Source: Podocnemis expansa (taxonomy: Eukaryota; Chordata; Testudines; Podocnemididae). Taken from it: a stretch of DNA of 64,000 nt. A program made the position numbers and the translations under genes. The stretch covers positions 190,457 through 254,456 of the forward strand of contig ML682122.1 of the NCBI GenBank assembly GCA_007922195.1. Direction: 5' to 3'. Every line of letters begins with the position of its first letter. Position 1 is the first letter of the stretch. This document shows, piece by piece, positions 35,436 through 48,790 of the stretch. Below the pieces are notes generated by a model. It did no database searches. It saw nothing but the letters and a program-made list of their open reading frames with translations, and was not told the origin of the DNA.

Positions 35436-38400
35436 AGAAGCATTCGTCAGCTCACTGACTATGTCAGCCTAGGTTTTCTTTTGTTTTTTTTTCCTTCCTT
35501 CCTCCAAATCAGAGAGAGTCGCTCCACAGGAATTGGGTGGTGCAAGATAGGAGAATCAAGACTCTATGGCAAGCAAAGCACACAGTTCCCATAGGTAGAT
35601 GAGTCTGTGTTATCTATGAAATGATACATTGTTACAAGAATTACTTTTACTATATAGAGTTTGAGTCCATAACCACATGCCAATCTGAATGTACAGCAGA
35701 GGGCGGACTCCCATTCTGGACACTAAAAGTAATTGGCCCTTGTATTGATTACAGAAATTTTCAGCACAACAAACAGCTTCCCTATAAACAATTAAAAGGA
35801 GTGGAGCTATTGGTCTCCTGTTTCCATTTTCATGTGAACTTTGGGAGGTGGTTGTCTAAATGGATTTCATTAGAAGATATTATGGGAAAATTAAGGGTGT
35901 TGAAAATGTAGAATAATCAGTACTGGGAGCTTTAACAGGCCATGCAAACAGTTTGTGATGTCTGGTCCACAAGGAACAATATTCAGGGCAGGGGAAAAAG
36001 ACAGCACTGGTTGGTTGGTTACTATAAATTTGTTCCATCTTCCTTGTATGAACACATCCATGCAAACTCCCTACTATATAAATAGAGAAAGAATGATGGA
36101 ATCCTAAAACTCACCTTTGAGAAAAAGGGTTTTCTCTGTTGAAAAAAAAATATAGTTCTGGCCTGTAGACAGTGGGAAATGAGGGTTAAGTGTCCAGAAG
36201 GGAGCATTCTTTCCAAATTAAAAGACTGGAAAGGAAATAATAGACTTTGGTAGCAATTCCTTCCAGCGTCTCCTGCCAAACCACATGTCATAACCAACAT
36301 TAACAAGGCCCAAGGCACCTTTCAGTAAGATCAACATTAATCCACTTTTTTTCAATCAGAATCACTGGCAGCATGAGGGATATTTAAAGATGGGAGGAGA
36401 GGAGGATCTGTCAAGAAGGAAAAAATAGGCAAAGGGCCACAAGCTGCTGATGATTGGATGTGGAGAGGAGGCCTCAGGAAAGAAGGAGGCTTCATCCTGG
36501 ATGAAAAGGAAATAAATAAAATGTTAGTAGTGGGTGAGGCAGTGGGAGAAATCATTGTCTTTCTGCTGAGGGTGGAAGTACAGCGTGTTTATTATGTTCT
36601 CCCTCTGTTAAAAAATGACAGATAAGATCCCAGTGAGTTCCCAACAAGACTATTCTAACAGAAAGCAAAGCAATTTAGGAAGAGTGTGTTTATGGAAGGC
36701 AGGGAGCAGGGAAGGAGAATGGCTGGCTTTAGCATGGAGAGGGTTTAATGAGTTTTCATAATATTTCAAGAGCAGGTAAAGGAACCCAGACCTCCAACTG
36801 TGCAAGTGAAATGTGGTTCAGAAGGAGACCGGACACCTTGTGTTCTAAGCAGAGCTGCCTGGAGGACCACCTGTGAAGATGACCATCAGCTACATTCTAT
36901 GCTCAGTTTTTTCAGCTTAATTATGTGTCCCAAAGGCTCAGCTTTTCCCTGTTGCCCCAATCACCCTCCTCCTAGCTGCCTCATACCCACTATATCATTC
37001 TATACAAAATGTACTCTGCAAAACTTTTCTGATCATCTTACCAAGAACTCAGGACAAATTTCATAGTGTCCATCTTTGACTCTGGACTTCAAACACCCTC
37101 CGATCTAAACTGAATAACAGTATAGATATCCACATTAGACATGATGGAAATTTTTCATGCACTATAAGAGTGCTGATCTGACAGTAAAAGCATCTAGTTT
37201 TCTGCAAGTGATCAGTGCCAGAGGCTTCTGAAGGAACTAACCTAACAAGGTAATTTCAATTTTTGTACAGTCTGAGTTGCCTGAAGATAGAGGCATAGGA
37301 CACCTGGAGCATGGGGGTAGCATCCTTCACTTCCTTTGCTAGGAGCCATTCAGGGAGGTAACCTCATATGGGCTTTTCTAATTCTTTTAAAAATCCACTG
37401 AGACTTAGTTTATAAGAGTCTAAACAATCCATACCACAAATATAATCATATATAGGCTTAAATGAGTCTTATAATGGAACACATACTATTAATATTTCCA
37501 TATAGGGTTGAAAGGATATTAAATATCTGAGGTGTGTTATGATATATACCATTAATAAAACTATAAATGGGATAATGGAACCCTGCTACTACCAAATTTT
37601 TAAAACAAAACAAACCACAACATGCACTGCTGGATTAGTGTGGAGAGATTTTTTTAGGAGCCATGAATTTCCATTCCTAGATCACTTCAAGAAAGATGTG
37701 ATTTTGTTACAAGTCCTCAAAGCTCTCCAGATTTGAAGTAGAAATTATTCCAATAAAGGTAGAACATGTACATGATGTGGAGAAATGAGTAGATTAGAGA
37801 CTGGTCCCTAGCTCACTGCTTTTTATAGAGGGCAGAGCAATACTGATAGCAAGCCCATGTCAAAACTGGGACTAGCTTTCAACAGCCTGGCTCTCAAGCC
37901 CCAGCACTGACTCCATTGAAAATATCCAAACAAACAACAAACAGTCCTATTAAAACCATCATGATTGAAGGAATTGAAATTACAACTGTAAATAGGCAAC
38001 AAACAATTTAAAAGGAATAGAACCAAAGTAATGATCAAGTATGGCAGAAATGTGGAAAGACCTTGAAAGTCAAAGCTGCTGTTTGATTGAGCATCTCAGC
38101 TGACATTTTGCCTAGAATTCCTACCACATTCAGTTATGATTCTTCTGCCACTTTTCTTTCATCAGTACTTGCACTAGGACTCCTTTATGCTTAAATTAAC
38201 AGGAATAATACATCAAATGCCCACTTAGATCTGGTTGCTAAAACCTGTGGCCCCATAGCTCCCTTCATAAAAAGCTCAGATTGTCCAAATATGTTGTTCC
38301 ATGAAAAAAATTAACAAATTTTGCTAAATCTAAATACTGTACAGCACCAACTGTCTGTCTCGGAGGTCAAGATGAGTGCTAACTTTTGCTCATTACTACA

Positions 38401-38772
38401 GTGTATATGCTTGGGATGGGAGACGTGACCACTAAGGCTGTGACGCAATCACAATGACCGGCAGGTGTTAACACCCCCCCAAAATTGATGTAGTTAGAGT
38501 CTAGGTGCACTTCCCTGCCCGGTCACCTCTGAGTTTGTATGATATTGATCTCTCTATGGACTATCCAAAAAGGTGAAATAAAAGACCCAAGATTAGGGAG
38601 AACTGATGATTATTCTCTTCTAGCCAAGTGACACAAACTATTTTTGGGACTGAATTCTTGAGTGCTGCTTCTCATTCTTTTGTTCCCATTCATATTGTTT
38701 TGCTGAAATGTACCATTATCGCTAACCATCGGAACAGGTCTAATGATTCTCTTCCACTATTGTCCTCTCTAG
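35436..38772. other. Unassigned interval
   Basis: About 3.3 kb with no supported gene. A minus-strand open frame at 36022-36318 and others are short and carry no recognisable motifs. It may include the tail of the Harbinger element, but no terminus was found. Confidence 0.5.
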
Positions 38773-39128
38773 GGGTATGTCTACACTAGGGGGTTCAGTT
38801 AAGTTGATTTAGCAATGACAACTTAACAGTTGAGTCGACTTAAAAAGGTCTACTTAAAGGATACATGAACTCTGGAGGGCTCTGTTAAGCCACCTTTTTT
38901 ATGTCAACTTAACAAAGCCTGAAGTGTAGACGACCCTATCTACAACTCATTAAGTTGACTTAATACAGTTGACTTTAACACTTATTTCAACTTTAAGGGC
39001 AGGAGTTATTAAGTCAACTTTAGTAAGCACTTTAGTCGATTCTAATAAATTCCAAATGTAGCCTCAGAGTTGCTTAAGTCAACTTAAGCAAGGTGAAGTT
39101 GACTTAAGCCTCTAGTGTAGATGTACCC
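38773..39128. mobile_element. Harbinger-type MITE, 356 bp, TTAAGTCAACTTAA subfamily
   Basis: Ends GGGTATGTCTACACTAG and CTAGTGTAGATGTACCC, flanked by TAG at 38770-38772 and 39129-39131. The interior is built of AGTCGACTT and TTAAGTTGACTTAA words in both orientations. No coding potential. Confidence 0.92.
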
Positions 39129-39711
39129 TAGAGGTACCTGTCATCCCTTATGAGATGAACTAGTCCTACTGAATCTAAGGCATCATTTGTGTCTGTCTGC
39201 ATTCTGCCCTGGGTTCAGTAAAAGTAGTTTTTCATATAAGGGATGATGGGTAACTCTGGAGAGAATATAATAAGAAGATCACTAGATCTGTTCCAGACTG
39301 TTAGGTATGTTAGTATATTTCATCAGAAAAATGAGTCATATGGCACTTCTAAAGACTTAGAAATGTACATATGTATTAAATTAAAGAAAATTACATTAAT
39401 TTGTGAGTCTCCAAAAGTTCCACAAGACTTCTTGTTTCACTGCATCTGGATTTTCTTTATGATTGCTCATTGCCTCAAGAGTGACTTTTGGAAACCTCAC
39501 TAGAACAACCAGTAGAATGATGTATTTGCCCACCTTGTGGAGTTGTTGATTACTGTAAGGTGAGATTCTGCTACACACAGTGCTTAAGGAGAGCCCACTA
39601 AAAATGTGGGTCCCCTAATTGACTCACGCATTATGTGGTTAGACTAAGCAATGTGGTATATATCCCCATACAACATTGTAGTGTTACTGCACTGAAAGAT
39701 GTTATTATACT
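39129..39711. other. Unassigned interval
   Basis: No recognised gene or repeat. Confidence 0.45.
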
Positions 39712-39715
39712 TTTA

Positions 39716-40713
39716 GACTATGTCCACACTTAGATGGTTAAATTGATTTAACTTAAACTAATTAAAGTGAACAAATAATTATTAAATCAATTTAAGTTAA
39801 ATTGATATAGCATATCCCCACTAGAAACCAAAATTGAACTAGCATGTCCATGGACAGAACTTGCTAGTTCAATTTAGGAGGGGACTCCATGGGAGGTGTG
39901 ACAACATGGCCCCCAAGATGAGCCATGCCATCGCCCAATCCCCAGGACTCCTTTAGCCTTGTATGCCAAGTGGGAGGGGTAAAAGCATCCCACAACCTGG
40001 ATCCAGGTGAGCTGGGCCTGGTGAGGGAGAAGGCATCCACCTGCCTGGCTGAAGCCCTGTGCTCTCAGCTGGGTGCCGTGGATTCCTTCCACGTGCCTGG
40101 CTATAGAAGCACTAGCCAGGCATGGGGCGAAGACACCCTGTGCCTGGCTTTGTCAGTGATAGCCGGGTGCTGGGGGGAAGGCACCCCGCTGCCAGCTACC
40201 AGCACATTTGCCTGGTGCAGGCAGAAGGCATACCATGCCTGGCTTTATCTGTGATTGCCCTCTCCCAGTGTTGGCAAGCACTGAAAAAGTTGAGCACCCA
40301 CTACCCAGTCAACACTCAGGGAGCCAGGTGTGGGAGGATGCATTCTGCTTTGCAGAATGAGCCGGGAGCTGGGCACAGCTGTCCCCACCATCCCCCATTG
40401 TCAAGGTACTGAGGGCTGGCCCTTTCTTCCAGGGTGCAATGCACCTTGGGAGGAAGAAGGTCTAATCTTGTTCAGAATCAAAATAACGTTTAAATCGTAA
40501 TAATGCAGCTTCACCACATTGTTTCAGTATAAGAGGTTTGAGTTAACCTCATTTTGAGATAAATCCAGGTTGTAGAATTTCAAAATGACATTTTCTTATT
40601 TTGAAATGAAGGAGCTCCTCATTTGAACATACGGAAAGCTTGTGGGGACATGCACTACTTCAAATCGAAATAATCATCATTATTTTGATTTAAAGAGCAA
40701 GTGTAGACATATC
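39716..40713. mobile_element. Long Harbinger-type element, 998 bp
   Basis: Left end GACTATGTCCACACTTAG, right end AAGTGTAGACATATC, flanked by TTTA at 39712-39715 and 40714-40717. The core is GC-rich (about 39880-40440). Block 2 (CATGGGAGGTGTGACAACAT, about 39887-39906) and block 1 (CCAGGGTGCAATGCACC, about 40429-40445) are shared with the transposase-bearing element 51637-53837. Confidence 0.88.
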
Positions 40714-41295
40714 TTTAGAGTCCAACATATGGTGAGTATCCACTAAGGATGAGATCAGTTGTTCATGGTGTTGCTTACCTCAGGCTATATGCTTCAATTT
40801 TAAGTTTCCAGTGGGTCTATTCATTGAATGTTATCTCTGATAACAGTAGGAATTAAGAATGTATGTGTTATATTGGGAGGAGCATTGTTTTACCTTAAAA
40901 ATATCCTATCGAACCAAAATTACAACTCATAAAGCATGTGAAAATTAAGCATCAAATTAAAAGTGAGGTATTGGTCTTTTGATTCTTCAGTCAGCATTCT
41001 ATATGTAGGTAGCCAAAGCGCAAAATTAAAATGATGTGTATTTTTTGTTAGAGGATTTGAAACATTAATGCATTTGATCCTTTAGCATGTTGCATGCACT
41101 GTGTTGTAAACCAATTTATTAAGACTGTAATCTTAGTAAATGTTACATTTATGAGCAATCAATTCAGCAAAAAAAAAGGGAGTAAGCCATAAAATTCACA
41201 GTCATGGATCTGGATGTGAATTGTCATAGAAAATTAGGCAAAAATTGTGGAAGACTCATGATAAAAACAAATAAAATAACAGTGTGGTCATGGCC

Positions 41296-41299
<4 letters not shown>

Positions 41300-41335
<36 letters not shown>

Positions 41336-41348
41336 TGTGTGTGTGTGT
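41300..41348. repeat. (GA)n(GT)n compound microsatellite
   Basis: GA units at 41300-41333 run directly into GT units to 41348. In B the equivalent place (about 26630) has no such expansion. Confidence 0.95.
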
Positions 41349-41639
41349 AAATAAAGTATCACAAAATGTAAACATTTACATTGTCTGGCCAGCTGCCATC
41401 GCCAGCTATAACTTTTCCCTGGGAGACTCTACTGCCTGCCAGTTGTGTAGTTGGATGCTGCCTCTTGGATCCTGTTGCTAAAAGAGTTCCTATTGTAGGT
41501 ATGATGTGTATTCCGGCATACACAGAAATGGAGGTTCATGGGGAAAATTGTGAGAGGGCATCAAAGTTACGTGAAGAAGGGAAGTTAAAGAAGTTTGCTG
41601 GAAAGGATGGCTTCCACGATGACTGTGAATTAGTTTGAG

Positions 41640-42790
41640 CCCTAGTAATGGACAAAAAAAAGAAGCACAAAAATTGAATCTATCTATCTACTCTCCTTTC
41701 ATTTAAAGTGGGTATAGTAAGCACAAATATGCACAATAATAATACTACTACTAAAAGCAACACAAGCAATATAAGCCATATTCTGTCATCTAGACTCATT
41801 CGCTTCCCTGTGTGGAGGAGACATCAAAGGCTAAGCCACAATCTTCTTTTTGAAGTGAATGACTAAAGCCCAGTTGCATGGCTTATAACGGTTCCTCTGA
41901 CTTCTTTTCTTGTTTTTTCTCAGTTCACCTGCTGAGGTGTGAATCCTGAGCATTCCCCTCTTGTAAGGTGGAATCCTTTGACTTTCCCCCTGACAGCCTT
42001 CAATATCCTGTGCACCAACTGTGATCTCTCAATAGGGTTTAGTACCTGTAGTTCTTCCTCAGGACCTCTGAGACACAGTAAGTTGAATAAGAGACCAGCC
42101 ATTTCCATACACAGTATGATATATTCACCACAGTGGGAACAAAAATCAGCATAAGAGAAAACACTCTAGAGAAACTCCAGATCTTTCATAACAATACTTT
42201 GGCAGGGTAAAAAAAAAAAAATCTTCTTATTACCTACATGTTTTATCTTCAGGAAGCATTGTCATTGCTTTCCCTTCTGCCATGCCATTTCACCATACCA
42301 AGAATAATACAATACAAAAATAATTGTTGAACCAGGAACTCAAGTACCCAGACACCCACACAAACAAAAAAAAAAAAAAGAAAGGAAAAAAAAAAGTTTG
42401 TCAATAGGCAAAACAGAATTCTAAGACTTCCAGAGATAACCACCAAAGAGATGATGATATTATATCTTGAATACATGGTATATAAATTAAAACCTCTTAA
42501 AAAAAAAACACATTCCCAGACTTCCAAACTCTCATTCTCCAGAAACCATGGAAAAGAAATCAATAAGTTAATCAAATGACAAAAGGAATAAACCAACCAA
42601 ACAAACAAAAAGAAACAATCAAGTAAACATAAAGCACACCACCTGTACAAGGGAGACATATTGTACAACAAAAAAAGGAGAGAAAAGACAATTTTGTAAA
42701 GTTCATTATGACATAATTATGGCTTCTGATGTTCTATGCAATGTACTCAGCTAATAGCGCTAAGGAAGCAACTTAAATCCCTCTTGGTGA
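41640..42790. other. Receptor 3' flank shared with unit B
   Basis: No gene. Collinear with B 26930-27893, for example the TTTGGCAGGGTAAA phrase at about 42198. A-rich tracts at about 42208-42219 and 42366-42380. It joins directly to the receptor remnant in B because of the deletion there. Confidence 0.6.
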
Positions 42791-42791
42791 A

Positions 42792-43710
42792 TCACTTACA
42801 CATAAGCAGTTTCTTCAGTGCAGCTTTGATGTCCTTATTCCTCATGCTGTAGATGAGTGGATTAATCACTGGAGGCATCACAGCATAGAGAACACCCACC
42901 AACAGATCCTGATTTGATGCTGAGCTGGAGGTGGGCTTCAGGTAAGCACACATAGCAGTGAAAATCAACAAGGAGACAACAGTGAGGTGGGGCAAACAGG
43001 TGGAGAAGGCCTTATGCCGGGCCTCCTCAGAACGAAGTCTCAGGACTGCTTTAAAGATCTGAACATATGACACAATGATAAAAACAAAACAGTTTACAGC
43101 TATAAATGCACCAAAAGCAAGAAGCCCGAGCTCACTGAGGTATGAGTCAGAGCAGCTGAGCTTCAGGAGTTGGGGAGTTTCACAGAAGAAGTGGTTGATG
43201 ACATTGGACTGACAGAAGGGTAACCTAAAGGTGTTCCAGGTATGCAGTGAAGAATGGACAACACTAGTGATCCAGGCACCAACTGCCATTTGGACAAGCT
43301 CTCCTGTTCATCACCCTCTCATAGTGTAGGGGGTGGCAGATGGCAATATATCGGTCATAAGCCAGGATGGTGAGCAAGGCAAAATCAGTTGCAGTGAAAA
43401 GGAAAAAGAGAAAGACCTGGATGACACATCCATAATAAGAAATCATCCTGGTGTTCATGAGGGAATTGACCATGGATTTGGGAATGGTGACAGAAATAGA
43501 GCCTAGGTCTATCATGGACAGATTTATCAGGAAGAAGTACATAGGGGTGTGAAGACGCTGATCAAAGGCCACACAAGTTATGACAAGAATGTTTCCCATC
43601 AGCCCTGCCAGATAAACTGCAAGAAATACCCCAAAGTGCAAAATCTGGAGCTCACGAATGTCAGAAAATCCCAAGAGAAGGAACTCGCTCACAGTGGTTT
43701 GGTTGGACAT
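42792..43710 (-). pseudogene. Olfactory receptor pseudogene, single frameshift (unit C)
   Basis: Full-length family-14-like receptor on the minus strand in two overlapping frames. The N-terminal half runs from the likely start at 43710 to about 43290 (GN in TM1, LHTPMYFFL, AYDRYIAICHPLHYE). The C-terminal half runs from about 43290 to the stop at 42792 (FSTCLPHL, PPVINPLIYSMRNK). Against the intact copy in A, the sequence just before TM4 lacks 2 bp (around 43288-43293), which shifts the frame into an early stop. No other stop was seen. A sequencing or assembly error could mimic this, but as written it is a pseudogene, probably recent. Confidence 0.9.
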
Positions 43711-44324
43711 TTTTGAACATGTTCTTGCTCTCAGCATTGTGCACTGACTGTGGACAGAAAGACAAGGTAATGGTTAGGAAAAGTGTGTCACAAGGCATGG
43801 CCTGATTCCCCTCAGTAATATTTCCTAATGTAAGTTTCAGAGTGCACAGTTCTTGTCATTTTCATTGACTAGAATTGGTCAGTTATCACATCAATGTAAA
43901 TAGGCTCCTGAAAACTCAAAGAAGAAGCCTCAACATAGAGAATCTGAAGGTCTACTTAGCATGTTCCTTGATAAAATTCTGTGCAATTAATGGAACAAAA
44001 TGGAACCACAGTGAAACAATGCTAACCAAGATGGATCATACATCTCTTCCGAACGGAGGCTCTGAGCCTGGGCATGAAACTAAACTGTCAACATGGCCTC
44101 TTATACACTTTCTGTAAAAATATAACAGAGAGTCACTCTGTATCCTGTTTGGGAGCTCACCTGTAAGGATTGCCCAGCAATACCATCCTGATGGCCTGCT
44201 GCCTGCTGATGGATTGATTCATGATGCTGAGTCTCCCTTCCTTTTCATTTTCATTGCAATCATAGGCTACTATCTCTGCTGAGTTATTTCCTGCTGTAAC
44301 TTTATGTGTGTATGGATCAGGTGC

Positions 44325-44440
44325 AGTTAGGAGATGGAGCTCCACCAATGACCCACTGTGGGCCTTGGGCCAGTCACTTCCACACTTTCTTCCACAGGAT
44401 TCTCCCCCTGCACTTCTGTTCCTTGTCTGCTATTCCTGGG
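44325..44440 (+). mobile_element. MIR-like SINE remnant (unit C)
   Basis: CTTGGGCCAGTCACTTCC core at about 44364-44381, paralogous to 20055-20190 and 28575-28700. Confidence 0.65.
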
Positions 44441-45729
44441 AACTCTTGAAGGATGAGCTGTGTCTTGTGATGTGCATGGTCTACTCCTTTACCAACAGCA
44501 TTTACTTTTAGCTGGGAGCAGAGGAGAACATCTGATACAGCACCAGAACAGGAGAGCTAATTCACAGCCCACTGACTTTCCCAGGGTGCTAATCAGGGGG
44601 AAGGGAAACAGGTTTTGGCATGGACTCCAACTCACTGAACTCAGTTGAAGGCATGAGGTGGGTTTAATACATATTCTGTGGGATCATCGGCTTTGCTGCT
44701 TCTTTCATTTTACCCTAATGCAAGTTTTCCTTGTGAAGCAGCACTAAGCAACATTGCAAAAGAGTGAATACTTCCAAACTTTGCTTTTATTAGGCAGTAT
44801 TAATATTTCTCCTGTAGCTTACACCTGACCATCCAGGAGACACAGTCAGATATTCTGTGCTTAAATTAGTAATAAAGAAAATTGATTATTTTTGAATAAA
44901 TTTCTATGGGAGTGTTCTGTTATTCTAAAAATACGGTATAAATATTGGAAACATGGAAACATTTATCCCCTAACTCCAGCAATCTTCTTATTCACTTTCC
45001 ACCATATTTCAGCTGAAATCACCTGGTTCTTAAATAAAAGAAAATAAATATTTTTTAAATATACCCTCCCCCCTTTTTCATCGTTTGTGTAGAAAAATCT
45101 GAGCAGCTCTAGATGTTTCAGTAAATGATAGTAAAATGTCTAGAAGTGTTAAGTTCACAATTCTATTCTTAAATATGTCCAGGAGATTATTACTGAAATG
45201 TATATTCAAAACACCAAACTTACTGGCTTGGTTTTGGAGGGAATTGTCCAGCTTGTGTTGCATTTAACAGGTGAAGATTCTTTAGTCATTGCCTATCCAA
45301 GTACTAGTCAGCAATTATTACATCCGTGTATTATTCAGCAGCTGCTTCCCTGCTCCTTCATCATATTTTCCAAGTTTCTGGGTCTCTCTGCAGTTCCTAA
45401 AAGAAAAGGATCCACTCCAGAGATGGACTCTCCATTCTTCCCTCATCAGTCGGGGTGGCTGAGTGGTGCAGGCTGGGTGAGATGAGAGACTGAAAGCCTT
45501 TCTCTGCTCCAGAGCAGGCTTAACACAGGTTTAATACACAATCCAAGATGTTACTTCTTTGGTGCTAAATATCTGAATCCAGTCTCCAGGGCCATGAGCC
45601 CAGCTCTGATGTCACCATTGTAGCAAACCACCCTGACAACCAGCTCCAGATTCTCTGACCCCCCCCCCAGTGGAAAAACCTGATCTCCCTGGATCTCACA
45701 CCATGGCAACATCTCTGGAAGGACCCTTA

Positions 45730-46650
45730 GCTAGTGGTTAAAATAAGGGGGAACACACCGGAATGGTTTTTGGCACCCCTTATTTATAGGGAACCAGGAC
45801 TCCAGGCCCCTTAAAATTAGGAAAATGCTCCAGAACACTGCTCTCTGGGCCCCCTAAGAAAAAAGAGCATGCTGGAGCCAGTGTTCCAGTATGTCCCCCC
45901 ATGGCTGTTGGAAGGGAGGGGCTGGGGCAGCCCAGCCTCCCCTCCTTCATCAGAGCCAGTGGAGGCTCTGCCCCTTCCAGACACAGCCTGGCTCTGCGCC
46001 CAGCCACGCCCCAGCCCTTAGCTCCAGCTCCTTTTTGCCAGCCTCCTTGCCAGCTAGCGCTGCAGCCTCCTGCCTTCTCCTCGCTCCTTAGCCAGGTAAG
46101 GGGGCTGGCAAAGGTTGGAGTGGTCAGGCAGCTGGCAGGGAAAGCATGGGGGGAGAGAGGGTGTGACGGGAGGGGAGAGAAAGGGCCTGAAGGGGGTGAG
46201 AGTTTAGGAGGGCTGGAATGGGCAGGGACCATAGAGAGTGGGAATTAATGCTTAAAAGGACATGGGGGAAAGGGTCTGATGGGAGTAGGTGTTTTGGGGC
46301 AGTAGAAGGCTTGGGGGGCAGTAGATGGGATTGAGGGTAGGTGTTGGGGGCAGTAGCTGGGGGGCAGGTATTTGGGGGCAGTAGCTGGGTCTGGGAGTCA
46401 GGTGTTTGATCAGTAGCTGGGGGAGGCAGGCATTTGGGGGAACAGTAAGTGGGGATTGTGAGGGGGATCATGTACCAGTGTGAGGGGGCCATGCCTATTT
46501 AGGAGGTTTCTGGAGGCCCTTACATTCTTCTTTAACCCTTGGGGACAGGAGCCATGTTGAAGGAGGGGACTCACCCATGCAGGAGGGATCTCACCCAATT
46601 AGGAGGTTTCTGAGGCCTGCCAAATTATACTTTAACACCTGCCCTTAGCT
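45730..46650. other. GC-rich insertion in unit C
   Basis: A GC-rich stretch not present at the equivalent place in A or B: the flank TCTGGAAGGACCCTTAGCTA at about 45714 continues in C only at about 46648. It contains repeated GTTTGGGGGCAGTAG(CT)GG-type phrases (about 46290-46450). No terminal repeats or transposase recognised; open frames (45780-46232, 46124-46492, 45901-46248) are compositional. Confidence 0.5.
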
Positions 46651-47742
46651 ATAAACAAGGCAGGCCTTAGATTCTACAGAAGTCCCAAGGGATTTGTAGA
46701 ACAATATGTGTATTTATAGACTAGCCCAGAGCTGTGGCCTACTATTGCTCATATCCCAGTGGTCCAGAAATTCAAATAGGATGGAGCAGCCTATTCCTGT
46801 AGTACTGCCACATATGCAGCTCCAAGGGAGCAGAGATGTTTGTCTCATGAGTCACATCAGCAGTTGTTGTGGTATGGACACCCAAGTAACCCATGCTTCT
46901 GGCTGCCCAGAGTGTTGGATGATGCTCACTAGCCCCATGCAGTGTGTGAAAATGATGTCACTTCGTATAATATCATTGACGATTTACAAGTGTAGATGTG
47001 GCTGTTTGGTTTCAGTGGAGCAGAAGAAGGTTTACAGCATTTGGTGACCTGGCCTTGACATGCTCATGGAGCTATGTCACTTTTTAGCAGCTGGGATTCT
47101 AACTCTACTGAAGCCACTACCAAATTACACCTGTAGAGCTATGGCTGATTTACACCTCCTGTGAACCTGTCCCATGAAACAGTGTCAAATGCATATGCTT
47201 TGCCTGTGATGCTGAACTGAACAAAAGACAAAAGTGCCTAACCTGTCTGCACCTTTTTCACACTTTGCCAAATGAGATTAGGGCAGAACCTCAGCATTAC
47301 CATCTGGCTGGTGAATGGGAGCTGTTTATCTCTTAAAAAGTTCTTGTTTCAAAAAAAAATATTCTTTTTGTTCTTTTAAAAGTTTACAACCAAATATTGA
47401 CTTGAGCACCTTTGAAATGTCCCTATGCTGAAGAGAAATATCAGTTTTAACCATCTTCAATTAAAGGAGAAAAATCACAGAAACTGTTTCTTTACTGCCT
47501 CAGATTTTTGTATTTAAACTGTCCTTTTATTGTTTTAGCAGTTTATATAAAACACAGTTCTGTTTTATGACTCTGATGTTCATAACTCTGAAGTTCTACT
47601 GTAATTGCAAGTGTGTGACTTTTAATGGTTATATCACTCTTGGGACAGACCTTTTGCAGGATTAATCACTGTTGCCAGGATTTCCTTTATCAGATTCTCA
47701 ACCTCAGTTGGGTGATTGTGCCAGCTTTCTTTCTTTCTTTCT

Positions 47743-48790
47743 TAGAGTTGTAGAAAATGGGAGGGACCTCAGGAGCTCATCTAGTACAACCCCTGGCTCA
47801 TAAAAGGACCAGAATTTTGTTAACCTGCACCTTAAAACTTTGGAGAATGGAGATTTCACCAGCTTACTTGGTAAAACACTCCAATGCTTAACAATCCTCC
47901 TACTGAAAAAAAAATTTCCTAAAATCCAAACTAGACCTCACCTAATGCAATGTGATACCATTCCTAGTTCCATTATCTGCCACCAATAAGAAGAGCAAAA
48001 CTCCATTGTCTCTGAGCCACTTTCAGGTTGTCGAAGGCAGCTGTCACATTCCCCCCACCCCTTTTCTTCCAGTGCCCTCAGTCTGTTCTCTTAAGCTATG
48101 CGCCTGAGTCCCCTATGAACTCCAAATACTATAAAATGGATTACTTGAAAACCTACTCCATGGTTTTTCCAAGAGCTGAAGTAAGGCTGACAAACCCGTG
48201 GTTCCCCAACTCTTTCTTACTTACAAAAAACAAAAAACAACAAAAAAAGAGACACTGTATTTGCCTTTTCCCAGTCATCCAGGACATCCCTCAATCACCA
48301 CTCATTTTAAATATAATGGGCAATGACTCTGTAATCACATAAGCCGACTCCCACAGCATCCTCCAATGCATTAAATCTAGCCACATGGATCTGTGCATTT
48401 GCAGCCTTGATAAATGGTACTCAACCTGTTCTTTTGGGTCTGAAGGCTGCTCACTTTCTCCCTGTTCAGTGCTGTCCAATGCCAAAATCTGGGACCTGAG
48501 TTTATGTGTTATGACAGAGGCAAAGTAATTGATGGGTACTTCAGCTTTTTCCACATCATCCATCAACAGCTAGCTCCCATTCTGTTAAGATGCCCATACT
48601 TTTCCTACCTCCTCCTGGCTGCTAGCATAACAGTGGAAACCTCTCTTGTTACTCTTCACCTACCTTGTTAAGTGCAACTCTTAACTGTACTTTGGTTGCC
48701 ACTCTTGCATGCTCTATCAAAATATTTATATTCTTCTCTTGCCATCTGACCAACCTTCTACTTCTTGTTAGCTTCCTTTCATTAAGACAT
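47743..48790 (-). mobile_element. CR1-type LINE, internally deleted (unit C)
   Basis: Counterpart of 23721-24770. Its 3' end is marked by AGAGTTGTAGAAAATGGGAG at about 47744, preceded by a short TTTC tract. Confidence 0.65.

Noticed and set aside
38370..38530. Possible tRNA- or 5S-like internal promoter near the GGGATGGGAGAC phrase
   Set aside because: No cloverleaf or A/B box pair could be built by eye.
45780..46492. Long open frames in the GC-rich block of unit C
   Set aside because: Same compositional effect: several overlapping open frames on both strands with Pro/Ser/Gly-rich products and no domain.
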